NCBI RefSeq assembly: GCF_037893015.1
Contig: NC_133661.1
Coordinates: forward strand, 248,864,962-248,928,961
Length of the DNA: 64,000 bases
Reading direction: 5' to 3'
Origin: Macrotis lagotis
Lineage: Eukaryota > Chordata > Mammalia > Peramelemorphia > Peramelidae
The notes beneath the pieces were generated by a model, which saw only the letters and a program-made list of their open reading frames with translations, searched no databases and was not told the DNA's origin. The first letter of the stretch is position 1. The number at the start of each line of letters is the position of its first letter. A program made the translations under genes and the position numbers. Below are positions 22,430-33,504 of the stretch, in pieces.

Positions 22430-22690
22430 AACTCTGAATTGAGAAGAGGATCTCAATTCAAATCTCACCTGTCATTTTTCTGACCTTGGGCAAGGTATTT
22501 TAATTTTTCTGGGCTTTCCCTTGGCTGTAAAATAAAGCAATTCGACTTTCTGTGGCCAGATGACCATTAAGGTTTCTCCCAGCTCTAAATTTGATTATAA
22601 TTTGGAAACTGCTTTCAAAACCACTCTATAAAATGAGGGGACCTGATTGGATAATTTCTAAATTCCTTCCAGATTTAAATACCACAAGTC
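22430..22690 (+). repeat. MIR fragments
   Basis: 'tctgaccttgggcaaggtat' then 'taaaatgaggggacctgatt' and a degenerate end. Confidence 0.65.
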
Positions 22691-23450
22691 TGTGACCTCA
22701 GACCTAGGGAGAGATTCACAAAAGCCCTGCTTCCATGCTCCATCACAGTGTGAAGGTTCTTATTCTTGGTTCTTAACAGCCATGCCAGTGGAGCACCATG
22801 TTCTGATAGGTTCTGCAAAGGAGAAAGGCATGAAATGTGGCCTTGATGGGAAATGGTGTCTGCTGTCTGGAGACTCACCCAGCTGACAGGTTTGTGACCA
22901 CTAGGAGATGAGTTTCTTGGTCATGATGACTGTTGAGTGTCATGTTCAGGGCTCTTCTGTTCCTTCAGAGATGGTGGAAGAGCAGTAAAAAGGGATCAGA
23001 GAGAAAGTGCCAAGTCAATTTTTTGGCTACCTACAAAACATTAATTTAGCTGTTGACACTTGCACTCTGAGATTCTGGTCCAATTAGTTGATGAAATCAC
23101 TGGGAAAACTGAATCAAATCCACATTGACCTTTTCATTCACTATAAATTAAACCACACTAGCAAATCATCATCAAATGAAATGACAACTCATAGGCTTGT
23201 TTCAGAGAAATGTGTGAAGAATTTGGAAAATTTGATTTCATTATGCATCCAAAAGTTACCCCAAAATTACTTCATGAGACAAGTGTATTATTTTGTTTCC
23301 CAGAAAAACATAAACAAGAAAGCAACCAGGAAGATAATCAGAGCTTATGAACTATTCATTATCTGTTGTAGAGGACAGAAATGTTGAGAAAAATTCTATA
23401 TGGAATTCAGTAACAATGAATGTAAAATCAAACCACATTGGCCATGTGTT
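22691..23450. other. Unassigned stretch
   Basis: No recognisable repeat; a 99-codon plus-strand frame at 23088-23387 shows no domain or gene context. Confidence 0.35.
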
Positions 23451-23452
23451 TG

Positions 23453-23600
23453 TCTTTTTTTTTAAACAAGGCATTGAGGTTAAGTGACTTGCTCAAGGTC
23501 ACACAGCTATCAAGTGTCTGAGGCTGGATTTGAATTCAGGTCCTTCTGAATCCAGGGTTGGTGCTCTATCCATTCCACCATGACACCACCTAGCTGTCCC
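23453..23600 (-). repeat. SINE, antisense
   Basis: T-rich start, 'gttaagtgacttgctcaagg', 'gaatccagggttggtgctct', 'ccacctagctgtccc'. Confidence 0.9.
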
Positions 23601-23724
23601 AATGAATGTAAAATCTTGTATGTGCATTCAAGAAATCAATTTCACAATTACAAGACAGGTAGAAAGGGTTAAAAAACAATTTGCAGGAAAAAAGATCTGA
23701 GGGTATTAGTGAACTGAAATTTCA

Positions 23725-23830
23725 ATAGAAATTATAAGCTCCTTGAAGACAGGAATTATCTTTTGCTTTCTTTTAAATCCCCAAGATTTAGCATAGTAGA
23801 TCCCTAATAAATGTTTAATGATTGAATCAA
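23725..23830 (+). repeat. L2 3' end
   Basis: 'ataagctccttgaagacagg' through 'ctaataaatgtttaatgatt'. Confidence 0.8.
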
Positions 23831-23864
23831 TAATGCAAGATTGTAGCCAAAAAATAATAATAGC

Positions 23865-24085
23865 TAACATCTATATAGACTGTAGATACTATGCTATGTG
23901 CTTTGCTATGATTTTCTCATTTAATTTTCAGGAGCACCCTGGGAGAGAGGTGCTATTATTGTTCCCATTTTATAGATGAGAAAACTGAGACAGATTGAAG
24001 TTAAGTGCCTTTACCACAGCTAGTAAGTGTTGGAAGTTGAATTTTAAATGTTATTCTAGCCTGACTCCAGACCCAGTATTCACTC
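23865..24085 (-). repeat. MIR/Ther-type SINE, antisense
   Basis: 'tagctaacatctatatagac', 'ttatagatgagaaaactgag', 'tgactccagacccagtattc'. Confidence 0.85.
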
Positions 24086-24159
24086 TGTTGTTCCACATAC
24101 TGAGATTAGTGTTGCATTAAGAGAGACATAGCTTCCAGGTACAAGGAAGGGATAGCCCT

Positions 24160-24780
24160 TCCTGGACAGAACACAACTGGAGCATCTGTACTCTGTCCTG
24201 GGAAGAATCTGGAGCATTATGTTCAATTCTAGGCACAATAGTTTAGAAAGGACAAATTGGAGAGCATCCAGGTGAATGCAACCACGACAGCAAAGGGACT
24301 TCTCATTCTTGAACAGCTTCAGTTGCATTCAACTCTTCATGACCCCATTTTGTCATTTTCTAGGCAAAGATACTGGAGTGATTTGCCCTTTCCTTCTCCA
24401 GCTCATTTTACAGATGAGGAAACTGAAGCAAACAGTTAAGTGACTTGCCCAGGGTCACACGGTTAATAAACTTGTTTGAGGTCACATTTGAACCCAGGAC
24501 TCCTAACTCCAGGTCAGACACTTTATCTAGTGTGCCATCTATCTGCCCACATGAGGATAGGATGAAGGAAATAGAGATATTTAGTCTAGAGGAAAGAATT
24601 CCCAGGAAGAACATGCTAGATTCTTTGAAGTACTCCAAAGTCTATATTATTTTGTTTGACTTTAGAAGGTAGTAGTGAGTAGAAAATAGAAGTGATGGGT
24701 AGAAGCTTCAAATAGCAAAATTTAGATTTGGTATCTGGAAAGTCTCCCCAACAATTTGGAATTCCTCAAGGAGCAATGTA
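24160..24780 (+). repeat. L3/CR1-type LINE 3' part, split by a SINE
   Basis: 24160-24290 ('tctggagcattatgttcaat') and 24550-24780 ('gagatatttagtctagagga') are successive CR1-like segments flanking the SINE at 24305-24547. Confidence 0.65.
24305..24547 (-). repeat. Full-length SINE with RTE-like tail, antisense
   Basis: 'gttgcattcaactcttcatg', 'ctccagctcattttacagat', 'gacttgcccagggtcacacg' and a decayed head 'agtgtgccatctatctgccc'. Confidence 0.9.
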
Positions 24781-24814
24781 AATCCCTTGTCTGAGATTTT
24801 CACATATGAGTCAA

Positions 24815-24950
24815 AGTATTGGATATGAAGTTAGATCTGAGTTCAGATATGTAATAACTATGTGACTATTGGCAAGTCACTTCCATTGGAGCCTCGGTTC
24901 CCTCATCTATAAAATAAGGATAATAATGATTCTACTTGTCCAAATGCAGT
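24815..24950 (+). repeat. MIR
   Basis: 'actattggcaagtcacttcc' and 'ccctcatctataaaataagg'. Confidence 0.8.
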
Positions 24951-25282
24951 AGAGTCACTGAAACAGGAAAAAAATAAAAGTCTTGATGGATCTTTTCCAT
25001 CTTTCATCTGCTTCTTCTCTATTTCTTTTGGGACAATGTGACTTAACTGATTTTTCTTGCCAAGCTTTCTGCAAGAATTTCCTCCCCCCATCTATCACCT
25101 CTCAGTGATTTATGCTCAAAGCTAGTTATAGTCTTTCATTACCATCCTCTACTCTGAAAAATAAAATTTATGAACTTATGCATGAGTAAGATGAGACAAA
25201 GCTAGCTTTAAACCCAGGAAGACCTGAATTCAAGTCCCACTTTGGACACGTATTGTCTGTCCCTTAAGTCCTTTAAATTCTT

Positions 25283-25436
25283 CTCTTTCTTGCAAGTCAA
25301 TGGGCTCAAGTGACTTGCCTAAGGTCACACAGCTAGGTAACACAGCTAGGTATTATGTATCTGAGAACAAATTTGAATTCAGGCCTTGCTGAGTCCAGGG
25401 CTGGTGCTCTATACACTGTGCCACCTAGCTGCCCCT
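25283..25436 (-). repeat. SINE, antisense, with a 13-bp internal tandem duplication
   Basis: 'aagtgacttgcctaaggtca', then 'acacagctaggta' twice in a row, and the head 'ctgtgccacctagctgcccc'. Confidence 0.9.
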
Positions 25437-25439
25437 GTC

Positions 25440-26690
25440 TAACTTCTAAGGGTTTTTAAATAAGAAGTAACAAAGTTGTCAACCTGCTCTGGTAAAGGAA
25501 GCTTGTTTATCTGAATTCCCCTTTACTAATGAAATCACACGTCTTGTCCTCATCCCTATCATTTTATATATGAGTTTATATCTCAGATCATTAGTGACCC
25601 TGGCTGCCACATCACAATCTCATATTTCTTGTCTAAGAGTTTGTAGGTTCTTTTGCCCTCCCATTATGGAAATTGTTTTATATAAATGAAATTCCCTTAG
25701 GGAATGATGGTGGTCTGTGTTGTGGATATCTCTTCTTTTATCTGCTTCCCTAATATGGAGGGAGGGGAGGTAATAGCTTCTTTAGATCAATTGCATTCAA
25801 TCTATTTTAATTGCACAACTTATTGTTGTTTTTGTCCTAATTTGTGATTGATTTTGATCTTTGCTCTAACAAGTCAATGATTTAATTGTATTTCAATAAC
25901 TGATTTGGAGATGACTGTGTTATAAAGTAACTATTCATTTCCTATCTGTTGACATCCTTTCAATTTTGTAATCTTTTTCAGTGCTCACCACATACATCAT
26001 CTGACTGTCTTCTTAAAGTAGTAATTATACATAGTTATGGACTCTGTCATTTTATAGCCTTTGACCTCCTTATTTTCTTAATCTTGAGCTACATTTCCCA
26101 ACATATTTTACACTATGTTCCTCTATTTATTTATAATGAAGTCACTGAGTAGTGAATATGTAAGGAATTAATTTATAGAGTCTTGTCACATTCTTTGTCA
26201 AATTTTTCTCTCCCTCCCTATCTTTAATTGGCCCATTAGATATTGGTACATAAACTGCAATTTTCTTCACATTGATCTATTTGCTGTTGCTCCTCATAAG
26301 CACTGAAATATATCATTTACCAAGTGTTCCAAAAGATAATTTGTTTTGTTGCCTTTGTTTGCATGATGAAACCAATTCTGCCCATTCTTTTCTTTGCTTC
26401 TCCAAAGATAATATGTGAGACATCTTTATATTTAGTTGTTATTTCCTCTTCTAGTTTTATTTCTTGCAACTATGCCAAGAATGATCCAATCTAGTTCTAG
26501 TATATTGACTGGGTCATTGTACAAGAATTTCACAATGTCTGTAGATGACCTTAACACTGGATAATTCTTAGATTAATATCTCATTTTCCAACTCTCTATC
26601 GTTGCATAAGAGGAAATCAGCCACTAAGGGCTAAGTTATTTTGTATCTTTTTGTTTGCTTCATGACTTATCAGAGTCAGTTGATTTTTTG
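25440..26690. other. Unassigned AT-rich 1.25-kb block
   Basis: T-rich on the plus strand with no transposon ends that I can name. It could be a decayed antisense LINE, but I cannot align it. A 67-codon frame at 25949-26152 has no support. Confidence 0.35.
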
Positions 26691-27308
26691 GTAACCAATT
26701 TGCTCGGTCTAATTTCAAAGTCTTAAAAATCCATATACCCAAAGGCTAATAAAACTGTCTACCTTTTGATCCAGTAATACCACTTCTAGACCTATATTCC
26801 AGAGATCACAAAAAAGGGTAAAAAGCCAACATGCACAAAAATATTTATAGCAGCTCTTTTTATGATGGCAAAGAATTGGAAATTGAGGAGATTCCCATCA
26901 AATGGCGAATATCTAAACAAATTGTGGTATATGAATGTGATAAGAGTATGATTGTTCTCTAAGAAATTGTAAGGGACAGAACTTCAGAAAAGCCTGGAAA
27001 GACTTGCATGAACTAATGTTGAGTGAAGTGAGCAAAAGCAGAACATTATACTCACAAACAGAAGCATGGTGTGATGATCAACGAAGATAGGCTTGCTCAT
27101 CTCAGCAGTACAATAATCAAAGACAATTCTAAAGGACTTATGATGGAAAATATCCACATTTAAAGAAGGAACTATAGGATATGAATGAAGAATTAAGTTT
27201 ACTATTTTCAATTTTTAAAATCTGTTTTATGTATTATGTATTCCCTCTAATTTTTTTACCTCTTTTGATTCTTCTTTCACACCATGGTTAATATGGATAT
27301 GTTTAACA

Positions 27309-27339
<31 letters not shown>

Positions 27340-27440
27340 CATATTAGATTGCTTTCTATTGGGGAGAGGAGAGGGAAGGAGAAAAATGTGAAACTCAAAC
27401 CTTACAAAAATTATTGTTGAAAAGTTCATATTTATCTAAT
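26690..27440 (+). repeat. L1 fragment: ORF2 C-terminus and 3' end
   Basis: The translation around 26835-26945 gives 'IFIAALFMMAKNWK' and 'YLNKLWYMN', matching the conserved C-terminal region of mammalian L1 ORF2. It is followed by the marsupial L1 3' UTR and its G-rich tract (27335-27400). Several stops break it. Confidence 0.8.
27313..27341. repeat. (TA)n microsatellite
   Basis: About 14 TA units inside the L1 3' end. Confidence 0.9.
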
Positions 27441-27699
27441 TTTTAGGAATTTTGAACTTTTTTCATGTGATTTTTTATTGTGAGTTTTTTTAAAATAAAG
27501 AGCTACCTATTTATATTTTTGACTCACTTAGAAATTGGGGAATTGTTCTCATTATTATGAATTTGAGTCACTTCCAATAATTTTGTATCTCAGACTTTTG
27601 TTTGAGGTTTTTGATGAGATTTTTTTCTTCTAATCCGTCTCATTTCTTTTGACTCTGGATGTGGCTATTGTTATTATACTAAAGCCTTAGCCCATTGAA

Positions 27700-27870
27700 A
27701 ATGTTCTGGAGTCAGAGAAATTGGGTTCAGACATCCAATCATGCTTTTTATCTTTATGACACAGTCTCCATGAACCTTAGCTTCCTCATCTATTAAAAAT
27801 CGGGATTAGAATTGATGGCCTTTTCACAGGTTCCTCCTAATTCTAGATCTCTTGATCCTGGGATCACCTA
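27700..27870 (+). repeat. MIR
   Basis: 'gttctggagtcagagaaatt', 'cttagcttcctcatctatta', 'ttctagatctcttgatcctg'. Confidence 0.7.
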
Positions 27871-28416
27871 CTATCCAGTCTACAAGAGATGAGCCTCTTC
27901 TCAATCAGTTAAGATTGTACTTAGAAAGTAACTTGAGCTTTCCAGCATGGTTGGTAGAGCCTGGAAAAGCTTGAACTCTATGGGTACAGACCTCAAGAAT
28001 GACCTCATAAGACAATGGAGTAGTAAGTGTGAGTTATTAAATGTAGCTTGGGCACTATGCTTATTCATTTTTGTTTTGTTTTGTTTGATTGTTTTATGGG
28101 TTATAGGAAAGAGCTGTATTGAGAACATCTCAACTTAGCCAAATGAGTTCTCTTATGACCAAATTTGATAGTAGACAGGGGTTCAAGGGTATAGTCAGTG
28201 ACCATGGAATGTTCTGATACTGATGTCCCTGACATGGGTATCAAGCAGATAATCCATGCCTCATGCCACTGAGCTCATCAGTCACAGTGATGTACAACCC
28301 CTGTTTGATCAGATAGAAATGAACTAGGCGTGCCCACAGTCCTGCTCCTTCTGCCCACCCCATCCACTCACACACTGGGGGCACAGACAAAGCTGGTAGA
28401 AACCACAAAGAGACAA
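27871..28416. other. Single-copy-looking DNA just downstream of JDP2
   Basis: No transposon recognised. It lies immediately beyond the inferred JDP2 cleavage site. Could hold a more distal poly(A) site, but I see no AATAAA on the minus strand here. Confidence 0.4.
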
Positions 28417-29458
28417 TGGGCTAAGTAAGAGTAACATTTACTGAGCGATACAGGACTGAGTACTATGAAGGGCTTACACGGATGGAAATGGGCATCACCC
28501 CCTTCGGGATCACTGCATCTGGCGTCAGGCATCTCCTCCATGGGCACCAGCCCCAGGGCGCCCAAGGACGTCCAGCACTTAACACTGACTTACACACATT
28601 GGCAATAACTGTGGAGTATTTGTTCGTAACAAACAAACCATAACATATTTATACCATATCACGTCGAGTGATTATATAAATCCATATATATATTGCTGTA
28701 TAAAACCTTTTTTCTTTTTTGTAAAAAATATTAAAAAAAAAAAGAGAGAAGTGTAAAAATGTGCAGTTAAAGCACTGCCGGGACAGCCAGGCTGTAAACA
28801 TTAGAGTGAGTATGTGCTTTGGAAGGGCGCCCGCGCCTCAGTGCCCACAGCGAACTCCAACAGGGAGCGAGGTCGTCTGGTCGGGAGGGGTCTTCCCAGG
28901 GACGCAGGATCCAGGGGGATGACGATGGAGCAGGGACATGCAGATGGAGGCCACTGACAGCGCTTGTTGGTCCTGTATCACATCCCTCTCCTGCTCTGCT
29001 CTATCACTTGGGGGATAAGGGGCTGGGGGGGGGTACTAAAATTGTATTCTGAACTCCATTTGTTTTTTTTTTTTCCCTATTCAACTTTTCCAATGCCAGT
29101 AGCTGTCCCAAAGACAGATACACTGATGGGAAATGATGGGAGAAGAGATTGTAGCCATGGAGGTTGGGAGGTCCCTTCCTTCATTCACCCCTTTCTCCCT
29201 CATCACTGTCACCCTAGGCACTGGATCATCCCCCTCCCCTGTTTCTACTTTGGTCTCATTTCATCGCTGATCTCAGGTTTCCCTCAACCCTCCCTTCCCC
29301 ATGTGTTGCTGGTCTGTATTCCACAAAGAAACCCGCTGTATTCTGGCCGTGCTGAGCCTTGTTGCAAAGTTTTTTCACACATAAACAAAGGCCCCCTCTG
29401 GGACCCTCTGTCCTCCTCCCTCCTCATCCTCCTTCTTCTTTCTTCTCCCAATCCACTC
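28417..29458 (-). other. JDP2: JDP2 3' untranslated region
   Basis: The roughly 1.04 kb downstream of the stop lacks recognisable transposons and is more GC-rich and CpG-containing than its flanks, as expected of an exonic 3' UTR. The part near the stop is C/T-rich on the plus strand (29170-29460), there is an A/T-rich middle (28610-28760), and a unique GC-richer distal segment lies at 28440-28600. The 3' limit is inferred from the poly(A) motif at 28437 and a GU-rich stretch just beyond it. Long open frames on the opposite strand here are by-products of this composition. Confidence 0.65.
28437..28442 (-). promoter_or_regulatory. JDP2: Candidate JDP2 poly(A) signal AGTAAA
   Basis: On the minus strand the sequence reads CAGTAAATGTTACTC. 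A GU-rich run (TTGTCTCTTTGTGGTTTC, about 28399-28416) follows 20-40 bases downstream, the usual spacing for a cleavage site near 28415-28425. AGTAAA is a weaker variant of AATAAA. I saw no AATAAA on this strand between here and the stop. Confidence 0.45.
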
Positions 29459-29644
29459 TCACTTCTTCTCCAGCTGTTCGAGTAGTGGGTTGGCTTCAGA
29501 CTCGGGGGTCTTGACACTGTCTGTCCTCACGATACACGTGGGACGATGCCGGTTCAGCATCAAGATCAGCTGCTGCCTTTCCTGCTTCAGCTCCTCGATC
29601 TGCGCCTTCAGTTCTGCATTCATGAGTTCCAAGCGCTCGGATTC
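29459..29644 (-). CDS. JDP2: JDP2 last coding exon: leucine zipper, C-terminus and stop
   Basis: JDP2 is a nuclear bZIP repressor that dimerises with Jun and ATF-type partners and binds AP-1 and CRE sites. This exon encodes 61 residues and a TGA stop (29459-29461). It continues the leucine zipper begun in the preceding exon: leucines recur every seven residues (after FLQ, then RLELM, AELK, EELK, QQLI), and the sixth heptad position is His in NRHRP. After the zipper come the motif HRPTCIVR, shared with ATF3, and a tail ending LLEQLEKK. The RTDSVKTPESE stretch and that ending fit JDP2 rather than ATF3, whose C-terminus differs. The minus-strand acceptor is a pyrimidine-rich tract ending TTTCTCCAG before GAATCC. 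The phase is 0 and matches the donor of the exon at 44571. From memory, placental JDP2 has Thr where this has Ala in AELKAQ and Gly where this has Ala in ESEAN. The frame is intact. Confidence 0.96.
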   Translation of the reverse strand, partial: ESERLELMNAELKAQIEELKQERQQLILMLNRHRPTCIVRTDSVKTPESEANPLLEQLEKK

Positions 29645-29837
29645 CTGGAGAAACCCAAAAAGAGCCAGTTTTAAATGTGTACCGAAGGATCCTCTAAACG
29701 AGGCTACGAGGTGGGGGAGAAAAGGGGCTTGTTGAAACAAAATTCTTTTCACATCTCTCGATCTGTTCTTGCCTACAGAGTCATAACTAGGGCTTCCTCC
29801 CAGGGTGCTTAAATGTGGAGGGCACCACCATCATTTA

Positions 29838-30240
29838 TATATAAGGCAATTGGGGTCAAATGACTTGTCCAGGGTCACATAGCTAGTAAGTATCTGAGGC
29901 CAAATTTGAACTCAAGTCCTCCTGATTCTAGGGATAGTGCTCCTACCCACTGTGCCATTTAGCTGCCCATCACTTATATTTCTTCAGCAGTTAGAAATAA
30001 CATTTAATACTTTGATGTTGTGGTTGTTGAATTGTGTCCCAGTTCTCCATAATCGCCTTTGGGGATTTCAAATTGGCAAAGATACTGGAATGTTACATCT
30101 TTCTCCAGTTCATTTTACATATGAGGAAACAGACCAAGAGAGTTGAGTGACTTGCCCAAGGACAAGAAGTCAGATATGAATTCAAAGTCCTCCTGACTCC
30201 AGGGCTGGCGCTCTATCAACTGTGATACTCAGGTATCCCT
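29838..30240 (-). repeat. Two antisense SINEs
   Basis: 29838-29969 ('gacttgtccagggtcacata', 'actgtgccatttagctgccc') is adjacent to 30015-30240 ('tttctccagttcattttaca', 'ctgactccagggctggcgct'). Confidence 0.85.
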
Positions 30241-30384
30241 AAGCTTAACACTTAACAAAAATAATTAGCTAAAATAAGAAACTACCAGTTGCTTTCCCCC
30301 TCTAATAGCATTACCCCAAGATAAGCTCCTCTCTGACCTGACCTCATTTGGTTTCTTCTCCAAATGGCATATAGCAAACTGGGA

Positions 30385-30502
30385 TCTCTTCCCAGGGTTT
30401 CAGTTTTCTCATCCATAAAATGATGGCCTTGAACTATGATGAACTTGACCTCCAACTTCCCATCCAGTTTCAATGCTATGATTGTATGATTCTGTGATTT
30501 CT
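30385..30502 (+). repeat. MIR fragment
   Basis: 'gtttcagttttctcatccat' and 'atgattctgtgattt'. Confidence 0.65.
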
Positions 30503-30511
30503 CCTGGAGGT

Positions 30512-30527
30512 CCCCCCCCCCCCCCCC
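30512..30527. repeat. Poly-C run
   Basis: Sixteen consecutive C; length may be unreliable in any assembly. Confidence 0.9.
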
Positions 30528-30799
30528 GTACTATCCCAATAACTCTGTTTGTTTTTACAGGCTGATTTGGGAGTGCATTTTGTCCTTGTCTTAGTCACCA
30601 GCTTTGATCATTACAACTCTCCAGTTGTTGGTGTCCTCCAGACTGAAGAACCCAAACAGCAGAACCTGAAACCACCATTCTCTAGGGAGCTAGTACTCAA
30701 GAACATTGCCAGGTAATCATGGAACCAATAGTGATGAAGCCTATACTGTAACCTTGCAACTAGATTGAGGAATACACAAAGAATAGATTCACCAAAGTC

Positions 30800-31340
30800 A
30801 CCTTAACCAAGTCAATAACCATGTATTAAGCCCCTACTGTGACCAGGCACTATACTAAACTGTGGGGATACAAAGGAACTGTCTTCAAGGATCTCACTGT
30901 CTAATGGAAGCAGCAACATGCAAACAACCAGGTACCCATAAGATATACAGGAAAAAATAGCCATGATCTCAGAGAGAAGGTGCTAATGTTGAAAGTAACT
31001 GAGAATGGTGCCTGACACTTGAAGAAGGCCAGGATGACAGTCAGGAGGCAGAGGAGGGAGGAAGGGAATTCCAGACATAGGAGATAGCCAATAAAAATGC
31101 TGAGTCAGGGGATGGAGTATGAGGAACAGCAAGGAAGCCAGAGTCACTGGATTACAGAATGCACAAAATAGAGTAAGGTATAAGAAGATTGGAGAGAAGA
31201 AAGAAGCTAGGTTAAGAAGGGCTTTAAACATCAAATGATTTTATTTTTAATCTTGGAAGTGATAGGATAGTACTGGAGTTGACTGACTAGGAGACTGAAG
31301 CAGTCAGATTTTCACTTTAGGAAGATTGTTTTAAAATCTT
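30800..31340 (-). repeat. L2, antisense
   Basis: 'taagcccctactgtgaccag', 'aaggatctcactgtctaatg', 'gaattccagacataggagat' and 'aagaagggctttaaacatca' are in antisense L2 order over about 540 bp. Confidence 0.8.
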
Positions 31341-31357
31341 TCAGAAATTTAGAATTA

Positions 31358-31615
31358 GTTCAGCTAGGAGATACAGTGGATAGAGTAATGGGCCTGGAAC
31401 CAGAAAGATCAAATCAAGTCTCAAATCAAGTATCTATGTGACTCCAGGGCAAGTCACTTAACCCCTATTTGCCTCAATTCCTCATCTGTAAAATGAGGAC
31501 ACACTAGAGAAGGCAATTGCAAACCAATCCAGAATCTTTGCCAAGAAAATCCCATGGATAGAAGTCTATGAGGTCACATAGAGTCAAACATTACTGAAAA
31601 ACTGAACAAAACAAC
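31358..31615 (+). repeat. Full-length SINE with RTE-like tail
   Basis: 'cagctaggagatacagtgga', 'ccagggcaagtcacttaacc', 'ctttgccaagaaaatcccat'. Confidence 0.9.
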
Positions 31616-31715
31616 ACCCCCCCCCGAATTTAGACTCTCCCTTATGTAATTCTTCATGAACTCAAGATGCCCACTAGCAATATTCAAAGTACCTTTTGCC
31701 CCATAGTCAAGATTA

Positions 31716-31925
31716 TCTATCTAGGTGGCATAGTGGATAGGTGCCAGCCCTGGAGTCAAGAAGTTTCTTCTTCCTAAGTGCAGATCTGGTGTCAGACACT
31801 TACTGTGTGACCTTGGGCAAGTCACTTAACCCCATTGTCTCATCAAAATAATAATAATAATAATGATGATGATGATAATAATAATAATAATAATGATGAT
31901 GATGATGATAATAATAATAATAATT
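31716..31925 (+). repeat. SINE with expanded (AAT)n/(GAT)n tail
   Basis: Body to 'cccattgtctcatcaaaa', then about 80 bp of ATA/ATG trinucleotide expansion. Confidence 0.9.
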
Positions 31926-31974
31926 TTGGTTCTCAGTCACCATAAAAGGAAACTTATAGCTAATTGTGTTTTGG

Positions 31975-32081
31975 AGCAGTTAGGCCATGCAGTGGATAGA
32001 GTAATGGCCCTGGAGTCAGGAGGACCTGAGTTCAAATCCAGTCTCATATACATATATAAAGTAAGAGAAATATATGAGTTC

Positions 32082-32154
<73 letters not shown>
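31975..32154 (+). repeat. Truncated SINE followed by (CT)n(CA)n
   Basis: Head and body 'gcagtggatagagtaatggc' to about 32050, then compound CT (about 24 units) and CA (about 11 units) microsatellite to 32154. Confidence 0.9.
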
Positions 32155-32159
32155 AATAG

Positions 32160-32552
32160 AAGGTAGTTCTCAGGGAGAGGCAGCTATAGAATACTGGATT
32201 ATGGATTGGTCTCAGAATATAGATATTATATAGACTTTTTTCAGATCAAGCATGATATAAATGACACAATATATAAATGACTTACCCAGGAGAGACTATA
32301 ATAGCATTGAGAGGAGGGTAGAAGTCAAGGACAGCAGGAATTAGATTTTGAGGAGAAATGTTAGCACTCTGACAGGCATCAATAAAGCAAGCTCCTTAGG
32401 TCCAACTGGATCAATTTAAATTAGGACACCAGGGGTTTCCCTTTAAACGACTACCATATGACAAATGAGTAAATTATTGCTCAAATGGACAGATACTCTG
32501 AAAAAGAGTCCTTATTTTGACAGAATCCCCAAAGAAGCACAATGAAGACTAT
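32160..32552. other. Unassigned stretch
   Basis: No recognisable repeat or coding signal between the microsatellite and the 7SL pseudogene. Confidence 0.35.
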
Positions 32553-32840
32553 GAGAGGGGGTGCTGCATGCCTATAATCTGTACTACTGAACAAGATTGA
32601 GACTAGTGGCCTTGAACTCAGGAGTTATGTGTTACAAAGGGCTAAACTGAATTTGCTCCCGAAATCTGGCACTAATATATTGACACTCTGGAATGGGGGC
32701 AAGGGCAAGGTCCCCAGGCTGCCTTAGAAGTTGTGAACTGGCCCAGATCAGAAATGGAGGTCAAGGCTTCTGTGCTGATCAGGAGAGAGATTGGATTTGT
32801 GAGTGGCTGCTGTGATTCCAGCCTGGGCAAGATAAAACAA
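32553..32840 (+). pseudogene. 7SL RNA (signal recognition particle RNA) pseudogene
   Basis: The block follows 7SL RNA along its length: the 5' Alu domain ('gcatgcctataatctgtact', 'ccttgaactcaggagttatg'), the S domain ('ctggcactaatatattgaca', 'gtccccaggctgcctta', 'gaactggcccagatcagaaa', 'ctgtgctgatcagga') and the 3' Alu domain ('gattccagcctgggcaa'). Many positions have CpG-type and other decay, and the first bases (GCCGGGCGCG in functional genes) are lost, so it is unlikely to be functional. It is unlike placental Alu/B1 because the central S domain is retained. It lies antisense in the JDP2 intron and ends in a purine-rich tail. Confidence 0.88.
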
Positions 32841-32992
32841 GGAGAGGAAAGGAGAGGGGAAGAGGAAAGGGTGGGGGAGAGGGAAAAAAGGGGGAAGGGG
32901 AAGAAGCTGAAGGAGAGGGGGAGAAAGAGAGAAGAGGAAGGAAAAGGAGAGAAGGAAGGGGAAGAAGAAAAGGAGAAGAGGAAAATATGGTG
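32838..32992. repeat. Purine-rich (GGAGA)n-like tract
   Basis: Nearly pure A/G for about 150 bp, directly after the 7SL pseudogene; plausibly the expanded tail of that retroposed copy. Confidence 0.85.
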
Positions 32993-32994
32993 AA

Positions 32995-33500
32995 GATATT
33001 CAATAAGTACCAGACCACCTACTAATCCAAAAGGTTATGGCAGGCTATTTCATCAAGATCAAGATATCATCATATAGCAAAGAAATGTAAACAAAGTAAA
33101 TGCCTATTTGTCTGGGGAATGGGAACACAAATTGTGGCACTTGATGTAATGGAAGATGATTCAACCATAAGATACTATGATGATAATAACTTTTATTTAA
33201 GATAGTGAAAAGTCACAGAGAAGTCAGCTCTCTCCTATACAAATTAATACATACTGAATTATCCCAGCTAGATGGATGATAAAGAGAACTGAAAAGAGAT
33301 GGAAGATCCTCTAGTTTAAAATTGTACAAAGACAGCCAGAAGTCAGCGAATGTCTGTCAAATTCATAAGAATAAAAAGGGGGAAAGAGAAACCGTGAAGA
33401 TGAAGAATTCAGAGTAGCATGGGAAGACTGATGAACTGATAAAGTGAAATGTACAGAGCCAGGAAAGTAAAATACATAAAGACTATAATGACATAAGCAG
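32995..33500 (+). repeat. Decayed L1 fragment
   Basis: 'aaattgtggcacttgatgta' and 'gtacagagccaggaaagtaa' resemble L1 ORF2-3' UTR order, heavily diverged. Confidence 0.5.
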
Positions 33501-33504
33501 AACG

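Noticed and set aside
28964..29485. 173-codon plus-strand frame
   Set aside because: It is antisense to the JDP2 3' UTR and last exon and shows no domain; composition explains it.
29645..29752. Upstream extension of the JDP2 last-exon frame to an ATG
   Set aside because: It crosses the splice acceptor into intron; the protein match begins exactly at the CAG boundary.
32553..32840. Functional 7SL gene
   Set aside because: The 5' end and many paired positions have decayed and it ends in a purine tail, as in a retroposed copy.
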